A stretch of 64,000 bases of DNA, taken from positions 1,922,001 through 1,986,000 of the forward strand of contig NZ_CP051180.1 of assembly GCF_012295575.1 (NCBI RefSeq). The letters run 5' to 3'. Origin of the DNA: Ferrimonas lipolytica. Its GTDB lineage: Bacteria; Pseudomonadota; Gammaproteobacteria; Enterobacterales; Shewanellaceae. The notes beneath the pieces were generated by a model that was given only the letters and a program-made list of their open reading frames with translations, did no database searches and was not told where the DNA came from. Positions 58,355 to 64,000 of the stretch are shown piece by piece; the stretch's first letter is position 1, and every line of letters starts with the position of its first letter. Position numbers and translations under genes: made by a program.

Positions 58355-59269
58355 ATGTGGTTTAGAAACGCCCAACCGTATCGTCTTACTAAAGCCATAA
58401 ACTGGCAAATTGACGAGCTAGAACAACAACTTGAGGCGTATAGCTTTACCCCAGCCACCAGTCAAGAAATAAGCAAACTTGGTTTTGTAAAAGCATTAGG
58501 AAATAAAGCTGGCGTGAGTTTAGTTCACGCGGCTGGCGATAATATCCTCATCGCGATGGAAAAAGAGGAGAAAATGTTGCCTGCGGCTGTAATTCGAGAA
58601 GAATTAGATGAAAGAGTCAGCCAACTTGAAGCTGAACATGGCCGACCAGCCCGAAAAGCGGAAAAAGATGCGTTAAAAGAAGACATCATCGCAGTATTAT
58701 TGCCACGCGCTTTTAGCCGTCGAAAACAAGTACGCGCACTAATCATGCCCAAACAACAATTAATTCTGGTTGATTGTTCCAGCGCTAATCGGGCCGAAGA
58801 ATTACTGTCATTATTGCGCCAAGCGGTCGGCTCACTGCCAGTCGCGCCGTTAATGCCCAACACCCTACCTGAAGAAGCGATGACAGACTGGGTTCGTACT
58901 GGCCGTGTGGGTAATCACTTTGAAGTGCAGGACGAAGCCGAGCTTAAGAGTTTGGCTGAAGCTGGTGGCAGCATTAAACTGAAAGATCTGCCGCTGGACA
59001 GCGACGAAGTACGTGCTTACCTAGATAGTGGCCTATTGGCTTCAAAACTGGGCTTGGATTGGTCTGAATCGATCAACTTTTTGCTGCATTCGGATTTGTC
59101 GCTAAAACGACTCAAGTTTGCCGATGTGCTCCAAGAGCAAAACGAGGACATTGATAAAGATGATCTTGCAGCGCGCCTAGACGCAGACTTCGCCTTGATG
59201 TGTGGTGAGTTTGAAAAGCTGTGGCCCAACTTGCTTGACGCCATGGGTGGCGTCGACGACACCATTTAA
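58355..59269 (+). CDS. rdgC: Recombination-associated protein RdgC
   Basis: RdgC forms a ring-shaped dimer that coats DNA and limits RecA activity. N-terminal MWFRNAQPYRLTK, central RPARKAEKDALKEDIIAVLLPRAFSRR and C-terminal LKRLKFADVLQEQNEDIDKDDLAARLDADFALM are family-typical. 304 residues (303 in E. coli). A single gene with its own terminator, divergent from the porin gene. Confidence 0.96.
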   Translation: MWFRNAQPYRLTKAINWQIDELEQQLEAYSFTPATSQEISKLGFVKALGNKAGVSLVHAAGDNILIAMEKEEKMLPAAVIREELDERVSQLEAEHGRPARKAEKDALKEDIIAVLLPRAFSRRKQVRALIMPKQQLILVDCSSANRAEELLSLLRQAVGSLPVAPLMPNTLPEEAMTDWVRTGRVGNHFEVQDEAELKSLAEAGGSIKLKDLPLDSDEVRAYLDSGLLASKLGLDWSESINFLLHSDLSLKRLKFADVLQEQNEDIDKDDLAARLDADFALMCGEFEKLWPNLLDAMGGVDDTI

Positions 59270-59298
59270 TCCGCTAGTATAAAGTAACCAGTTCGATG

Positions 59299-59327
59299 AA
59301 ATGCCAGTAGCCTTTGCTGGCATTTTT
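59299..59327 (+). terminator. Intrinsic terminator of rdgC
   Basis: Arms AAATGCCAG and CTGGCATTT with a nine-base loop, then a T run. It lies 30 bp after the rdgC stop. Confidence 0.88.
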
Positions 59328-59509
59328 GCTGCTTCCTCGCAACGCCAACACAAGTAACCTAAGTTACGAATTCTCTTGACTAAATTGACTTGCGCTCAAT
59401 TACCATACAGCCTTGTTTTTTATCGTTTTATACCACGTTAATCTAATTGAGATTATGCCTACAGGCTGGCACTATATTGTTCTACATAATTAATTACTCT
59501 AGGTCGCCA

Positions 59510-61624
59510 ATGTTGCGTAACTTTATCAGCTGTGTGCTCTGGCTCGTTGCGTCAGCCCCAGTATTGGCCATCGACCTTGAGCAGTTAGCTGAACTGCAAC
59601 AATTAGTACACACTGAGCCACGGCACGTTATTAGCGTTATTGATGATAGCCAGGGCAACACCCCCAGTGCGGAAACCGAACGGCTGCTATTATTGACCCA
59701 AGCTTCAGTCAATATCTTCGACAAAGAGCGCTCATTCGAACTGTTAACGCAGCTTCAACAGCAATCCCTTACCGCGACACAACAGGGCTGGTATGGTTTG
59801 TTAGAGGCAACCGCAATTGCGTCGATGAAAAGCCAATACGAGCGCGCCCTAGAGATCTACCATCGTGCAAGCATCAAACTGGCATCATTATCTAGCCCAC
59901 AGGCGATGCGACTGCACGTTGATGTGCTGCTCAAACAAGGCTCTTTGCAACGCTATCTACAACAATATGAAGACGCTATTGAGACCTTGGTCACCGCCCG
60001 TGGTCGAGCCATTACCCTTAGCGATAACAATCGCATTGCCGTTGCCAATCAGCAGTTAGGTCGAGTTAATCGCTCACTCAAGAATTACCAAGCAGCACTT
60101 GAGCATTACCAAGCGGCACTCAGCTTGGCCAAACACGTTTCTGACACCAAATTTGATATCGAATTGAATCTGCAGATTTCGCGAGTATTCCGAGACAGCG
60201 GCGACTATGAAAACGCCCTCAGCTACGCCCGTGCCGCTGCCGACATTTCACTCGAATACAATTTTACCCATATCCATGCCAATACCCTTTCTGATATTGG
60301 CTATATCTACGATGCCAAACAGCAGTATAACCAAGCGATCCATTACCACTTATTGGCACTAGATACGTTGAAGCCACTTGAGTCGCCGGTTGGAACCGCC
60401 GTTGCCCAACACGACATCGGCAGCAGCTATAACGCTAATGGTGAATTCGATAAGGCGTTAATGTATCTAAATAGTGCACAAGCCGTGTTTGAACAACGCC
60501 AACACAGACGTTACCTGTTAGCAAATGCGCAAGAAACAGCAACAAGCTATTTAGGCCTAGAGCAGCCTGCGCAGGCGCTAAGTCGACTTAACCCATATTT
60601 AGAACAGTTGAATACGCTGCGGCTTGAGCAGCAAAAAGAGCTTTTACTACTGCTTTCTAAAGCCAACCTTGCTGCGGGTAATGCCAATTTGGCTTGGCAA
60701 CAACTCAAACACCACTCTGAGCTAAAATTGCCGACGCTTAACCCCGTCGACCAACAGGGCTTAAAAGCAATAGCAGAGCATCAACTACAGATTCAGTTGC
60801 AGAAACAACAGCGTGATCAGCAACAATTGAGTGAGCAGATTGAAACCCTAATCGATCAACGAATTTGGGCATTACCAATCTTCCTATTAATGCTCGCTTA
60901 TCTACTGTGGTGTACGCTCCAACGGCAAAAAGAGGTGGTTAAAGCAAATGCCTATAAGCATCAACTGGCACGACAGTTCGACAGCGACCTGCCAAACCGT
61001 GCCGCCTTGTTAGCGGATTTCGCAACCCACAACGGTACCCTGCTGCTCATCCAAGTTGGTCGCCTGCCATATCTCGAGCTAGAGATAGGCACACGCCGCT
61101 TTAACCAATTGCGCCAACAGGTAGCCATTCGCTTACGCAACCAAAATGAGCACCAGCACCTTTATGAGGTAAGCCCAGGCCTGTTCGCGATTGTTACCGA
61201 AGCTGACCGCGCCATTGAAGCGATTGAGACCATATTAAATCGCATCAGTAAGTGGTCACTGCTGCAAGACTGCCAAGGAACAATGGCAAGCATTGGTGCC
61301 ATTAAACTGCCGTTTCAACCGGGCTCAATGCTGTGCTTAGACGATGAGTGCAGCTTAGAGCTTGCTCATCTTTCGTTGTTTGGTGCGGTACAGCAAAGCA
61401 ATAACCACCGCCAAAGTGCTTATTTGATGTTAGAGCCAGTTACCTTAACGGCACCACTGCTCCAGCCAGATGCCATCTATTGCAGTGCGATTAAGTGCAT
61501 TAATAATGGTGTGATCCGCTGCTTTAGCAGCCACCAAGTAACCACGGACTTATGGCCGCAACCAAACACTGAAAAAGAGCGTGACGTACACACCGTGGTT
61601 CCCGTTGTTAACGGAAGCTACTAA
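59510..61624 (+). CDS. Periplasmic TPR protein with degenerate GGDEF domain
   Basis: 704 residues from the ATG at 59510: signal peptide or anchor (MLRNFISCVLWLVASAPVLA), then six to eight TPR units (about 60-410; for example NYQAALEHYQAALSLAKHV), a coiled segment, and one transmembrane helix (about 463-482, IWALPIFLLMLAYLLWCT). The C-terminal 220 residues start like a GGDEF domain (DSDLPNRAALLADFA), but the active-site position reads YEVSPGLFAIV, so it should not make c-di-GMP. The frame is open to 59447. It is followed by a true diguanylate cyclase on the same strand. Confidence 0.78.
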   Translation: MLRNFISCVLWLVASAPVLAIDLEQLAELQQLVHTEPRHVISVIDDSQGNTPSAETERLLLLTQASVNIFDKERSFELLTQLQQQSLTATQQGWYGLLEATAIASMKSQYERALEIYHRASIKLASLSSPQAMRLHVDVLLKQGSLQRYLQQYEDAIETLVTARGRAITLSDNNRIAVANQQLGRVNRSLKNYQAALEHYQAALSLAKHVSDTKFDIELNLQISRVFRDSGDYENALSYARAAADISLEYNFTHIHANTLSDIGYIYDAKQQYNQAIHYHLLALDTLKPLESPVGTAVAQHDIGSSYNANGEFDKALMYLNSAQAVFEQRQHRRYLLANAQETATSYLGLEQPAQALSRLNPYLEQLNTLRLEQQKELLLLLSKANLAAGNANLAWQQLKHHSELKLPTLNPVDQQGLKAIAEHQLQIQLQKQQRDQQQLSEQIETLIDQRIWALPIFLLMLAYLLWCTLQRQKEVVKANAYKHQLARQFDSDLPNRAALLADFATHNGTLLLIQVGRLPYLELEIGTRRFNQLRQQVAIRLRNQNEHQHLYEVSPGLFAIVTEADRAIEAIETILNRISKWSLLQDCQGTMASIGAIKLPFQPGSMLCLDDECSLELAHLSLFGAVQQSNNHRQSAYLMLEPVTLTAPLLQPDAIYCSAIKCINNGVIRCFSSHQVTTDLWPQPNTEKERDVHTVVPVVNGSY

Positions 61625-61635
61625 AATAGAATTCG

Positions 61636-61659
61636 CTGTGCTGCATAAAGCACAGTTTT
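61636..61659 (+). terminator. Intrinsic terminator after the TPR/GGDEF-like gene
   Basis: Arms CTGTGCT and AGCACAG around a six-base loop, then four T. A second hairpin (GACTCG / CGAGTC, about 61679-61695) follows close by. Confidence 0.7.
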
Positions 61660-61711
61660 ATGGTTATTAATTCCACCTGACTCGCCATCACGAGTCACCG
61701 GAGGTTTTTTG

Positions 61712-61744
61712 TTGTTTACTGTATTTATGGTATTGGTTAAATGA
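61712..61744 (+). CDS. Possible ten-codon leader frame before the diguanylate cyclase
   Basis: A TTG at 61712 lies seven bases after GGAGG (61700-61704) and opens a ten-codon frame (TTG, then FTVFMVLVK) ending in TGA at 61742-61744, which overlaps the cyclase ATG as ATGA. The cyclase has no other clear ribosome-binding site. It may couple translation. Tentative. Confidence 0.3.
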   Translation: MFTVFMVLVK

Positions 61745-63306
61745 GTGATTCCGACAACTCCATGTCATCAGAAACACTGATAGCTAAAGAGCTCGAAGAA
61801 GCTCGTGCCGCTCAGAAAAAACTGGAGGGGCTCGCCAGTAGCTACCAGATCCAGATCCGCAGCCTGATCGACTTTATCCATCAGCTTAGTTTGAGCTGTA
61901 AAGGACAGGACCTTAATCTTGATGCCCGCTTAGCCAAGTTGCGAACCAATTTATCTAACGACAACAATATTCAGGCCGTTCTGCCAGAGCTGGCCGAGAT
62001 TTGTGACACTTTAAGAAATCGCACCCTGCAATCCCAGCGAGAATTAAAATCTGGCCAAGATTCGATGCTTACTCTTAGCCAGAGGTTAGCGGCAATTGAC
62101 AACATTTCCGTTCATATTAAACGCGAAATCATCCATTTCCAGCAAGATATCATTAAGCCGACCATCAGCGTTTGGGACTTCGTGCCTAAAATTACCCAAT
62201 TGGCAAGCATCTACGAATCATTATTGTTAGAGCGACTGGTTAAAGGCGAACCGATTGAGGCCACTGCTCAGCACCAACATATGGCGCATGAGTTGGCTCA
62301 TCAACTATCAGAACTGGAGTTTCGAGCTAAGGATCGTGACAGCATTGCCGCACTTAAAGCCGAGTTAGCTGGCAACGTCAGCGTTGAACGGTTGTTGCAA
62401 GCTTACCAGTTGGTCTTGAAGCTGCTGATGACCGAAGTGGTTCGTGAAAAAAACAGCAGCCATCAATTTCTCAGCGCCATCAATGAATGCCTTGCGCTGG
62501 TGCGTGACTCCGTCAACGACAACTGGACTGTTACCTTAAATAACTTCAGTAAGCAGCGGGAAACTAACCGCCAGATCACTAATCAATGCAGCGAAATGGA
62601 TCAACACCTCCAAGCCGCCACTGAGATCGAAGCGCTAAAACAGCACATCTCAGCCGAACTACAGATGTTGCAAGCCCGCATTAAAGAGCGCGAGCAAGAG
62701 CAGCAAAATGACGTAATTCGGTTGAAGAAGTCGATGGATTCGATGCGCAAAGAGATTGAAACCTTGAGCGTAGAGAGTGGCAACTTCAAAGAGAAGTTAG
62801 TTGAGCAACAACGGTTAATCATGACCGATACCTTAACTCAGTTGCCTAACCGAGCCGCGATGGACGAACGCTTGAAGCGTGAGTATCGCAACGTTCGCCG
62901 CAACAACTCACAACTTTGGGTAGTGGTAGCTGATGTCGACAACTTCAAGCTGATCAACGACAATTTTGGCCACCCCGCTGGTGATAAAACACTGCAAGTG
63001 GTTGCGACCACCTTGCAGAACACCCTACGCAAAGGGGAGTTTGTTGCGCGCTACGGCGGTGAAGAGTTTGTTCTATTATTGCCAGATATAGATGAAGAAC
63101 AGGCGTTACACATCGTCAACCGCGTTCGCGAGCGAGTTAGCTCGATTCCATTTAAGTTTGGCGATCGACGGGTAGCACTAACGATCTCATTTGGTTGTGC
63201 TCAGGTTAACAGCAACGAAACCATCCATGAGACCTTTGAGCGAGCCGATGGCGCCTTATATCGTGCTAAACGCAATGGGCGAAATAGAGTCGAGATAGAT
63301 AAATAA
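61741..63306 (+). CDS. Diguanylate cyclase with long coiled-coil N-terminus
   Basis: 521 residues, no membrane helix. Residues 1-350 are helical with coiled-coil stretches (for example EIEALKQHISAELQMLQARI). The C-terminal GGDEF domain has the linker DTLTQLPNRAAMDERL, the metal/GTP segment DVDNFKLINDNFGHPAGD and the active-site GGEEF at 439-443, so it should convert GTP to c-di-GMP. The inhibitory I-site position reads RKGE rather than RxxD, so feedback inhibition may be weak. Likely cytoplasmic. Its relation to the upstream degenerate GGDEF protein is not known; ppnN follows. Confidence 0.9.
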   Translation: MSDSDNSMSSETLIAKELEEARAAQKKLEGLASSYQIQIRSLIDFIHQLSLSCKGQDLNLDARLAKLRTNLSNDNNIQAVLPELAEICDTLRNRTLQSQRELKSGQDSMLTLSQRLAAIDNISVHIKREIIHFQQDIIKPTISVWDFVPKITQLASIYESLLLERLVKGEPIEATAQHQHMAHELAHQLSELEFRAKDRDSIAALKAELAGNVSVERLLQAYQLVLKLLMTEVVREKNSSHQFLSAINECLALVRDSVNDNWTVTLNNFSKQRETNRQITNQCSEMDQHLQAATEIEALKQHISAELQMLQARIKEREQEQQNDVIRLKKSMDSMRKEIETLSVESGNFKEKLVEQQRLIMTDTLTQLPNRAAMDERLKREYRNVRRNNSQLWVVVADVDNFKLINDNFGHPAGDKTLQVVATTLQNTLRKGEFVARYGGEEFVLLLPDIDEEQALHIVNRVRERVSSIPFKFGDRRVALTISFGCAQVNSNETIHETFERADGALYRAKRNGRNRVEIDK

Positions 63307-63322
63307 TCACTAAGGAGCGACC

Positions 63323-64000
63323 ATGCAGATCCAAGTCCGACCCAAAGGCAGCTTGGATCAGCTGTCGCAATTAGAGATCGAGCGCTTACACGCCAGCGCC
63401 AAATCTGATTTGTACCAGCTGTTTCGTAGCTGCTCACTGGCGGTCTTAGCTGCAGGGATTGAGTGTGACGACAGTGAAAGGCTTTTTTCACTGTATAAAG
63501 ACTTTCAAATCAAAGTGCTTCGCCAGGAACGCGGGGTGATCCTCGAGCTCACTAACCCTCCGCTCGAAGCCTTGGTTGACGGTAAATTGATGCGCAGTAT
63601 TCAAGAGCATCTCTCTGCGGTAATGCGTGACATTCTCTACATCAATGAGCGTTTCGAAAGCCTTAGTCACATCAGCCTTACCAACGAAAAGCATATCACC
63701 AACGCAGTGTTTGAGATCGTCCGCAATGCCAAAGCGATAAAGACTGGCTCTAGCACCAATATGGTCTGTTGTTGGGGTGGACATAGCATTAACCCAGTCG
63801 AATACCAATACACCCGAGAAGTCGGCTTTGAGCTGGGACTACGAGATCTAAATATATGCACCGGTTGTGGCCCAGGCGCCATGGAAGGGCCAATGAAAGG
63901 TGCCGCTATCGCTCATGCCAAACAACGTAACAAGGATGGTCGCTTTTTAGGGTTAACTGAGCCGTCGATTATCGCCGCCGAGCCGCCAAATCAGATTGTT
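63323..64000 (+). CDS. ppnN: Nucleotide 5'-monophosphate nucleosidase PpnN (partial)
   Basis: The N-terminal 226 residues of PpnN (YgdH), a LOG-family enzyme that cleaves the N-glycosidic bond of purine and pyrimidine monophosphates and is stimulated by (p)ppGpp in E. coli. Recognised by [41 protein letters not shown]-type segment and [11 protein letters not shown]. The catalytic PGGxGTxxE lies beyond the window. The ATG at 63323 has AAGGAG six bases before it and is 17 bp after the cyclase stop, so the two are probably co-transcribed. Confidence 0.92.
   Translation, partial: MQIQVRPKGSLDQLSQLEIERLHASAKSDLYQLFRSCSLAVLAAGIECDDSERLFSLYKDFQIKVLRQERGVILELTNPPLEALVDGKLMRSIQEHLSAVMRDILYINERFESLSHISLTNEKHITNAVFEIVRNAKAIKTGSSTNMVCCWGGHSINPVEYQYTREVGFELGLRDLNICTGCGPGAMEGPMKGAAIAHAKQRNKDGRFLGLTEPSIIAAEPPNQIV

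Overview
The window reads as a contiguous chromosomal segment of a marine-type gammaproteobacterium, most likely of the Alteromonadales (Shewanella, Ferrimonas and relatives). This rests on gene order and protein type, not on a marker gene: the der-bamB-yfgM-hisS-ispG-rodZ-pilW-rlmN and isc clusters, the queA-tgt-yajC-secD-secF operon, a long (about 530-residue) isocitrate lyase, enlarged PstC and PstA permeases, a BtsS/BtsR pair beside a short CstA-type transporter, and a DUF3718 protein. No rRNA, tRNA, CRISPR array, prophage or transposase gene was seen. Nearly all of the window is core genome. The mobile component is a family of about 290-bp non-coding repeats.

Layout: 1-529 holds the N-terminal part of a PAS-domain protein that runs off the left edge. 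0.9-9.7 kb, minus strand, is the rlmN-pilW-rodZ-ispG-hisS-yfgM-bamB-der block (translation, isoprenoid precursors, cell shape, type IV pili, outer-membrane assembly). 9.9-12.2 kb has a CNNM/CBS membrane protein, ndk and an unrecognised Rossmann-like protein. 12.8-19.4 kb is iscR-iscS-iscU-iscA-hscB-hscA-fdx-iscX, with twin IscR sites in front of iscR, and trmJ upstream; suhB is divergent. 21-27 kb has small proteins (DUF3718, PsiE, YecH), then BtsS-BtsR, an IHF-alpha-like protein and a CstA-family transporter whose promoter region carries BtsR-type direct repeats. 27.4-34.8 kb has a short siroheme synthase, a DUF2007 protein and the queA-tgt-yajC-secDF operon. 35-39.4 kb has a GFA-fold protein, acpH and the glyoxylate-shunt operon aceB-aceA, preceded by palindromes resembling PsrA and LiuR operators.

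40-58 kb is dominated by phosphate and polyphosphate. It has a PPK2 kinase, pstC-pstA-pstB-phoU, ppk1-ppx, and phoB-phoR-pstS, with Pho boxes before pstC, phoB and probably the porin gene. Embedded between PPK2 and phoU is a four-gene unit of two secreted spondin-like proteins (one a lipoprotein) and an OmpR-type two-component system. Its promoter carries three CGTGA half-sites at exact 11-bp spacing, which looks like the system's own operator. 58.3-64 kb has rdgC, a TPR protein with a degenerate GGDEF domain, an apparently active diguanylate cyclase and the start of ppnN.

The most unusual structure is the repeat family. Four copies (635-916, 12547-12839, 20540-20831, 27112-27398) share imperfect terminal inverted repeats beginning GGCTGTGT. 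Each lies at, or about 30 bp beyond, the T-tract of an intrinsic terminator (der, iscX, suhB and the cstA-family gene). A fifth, internally deleted copy fills the gap between the convergent sensor-kinase and phoU genes. The small ORFs predicted inside these copies are probably not genes.
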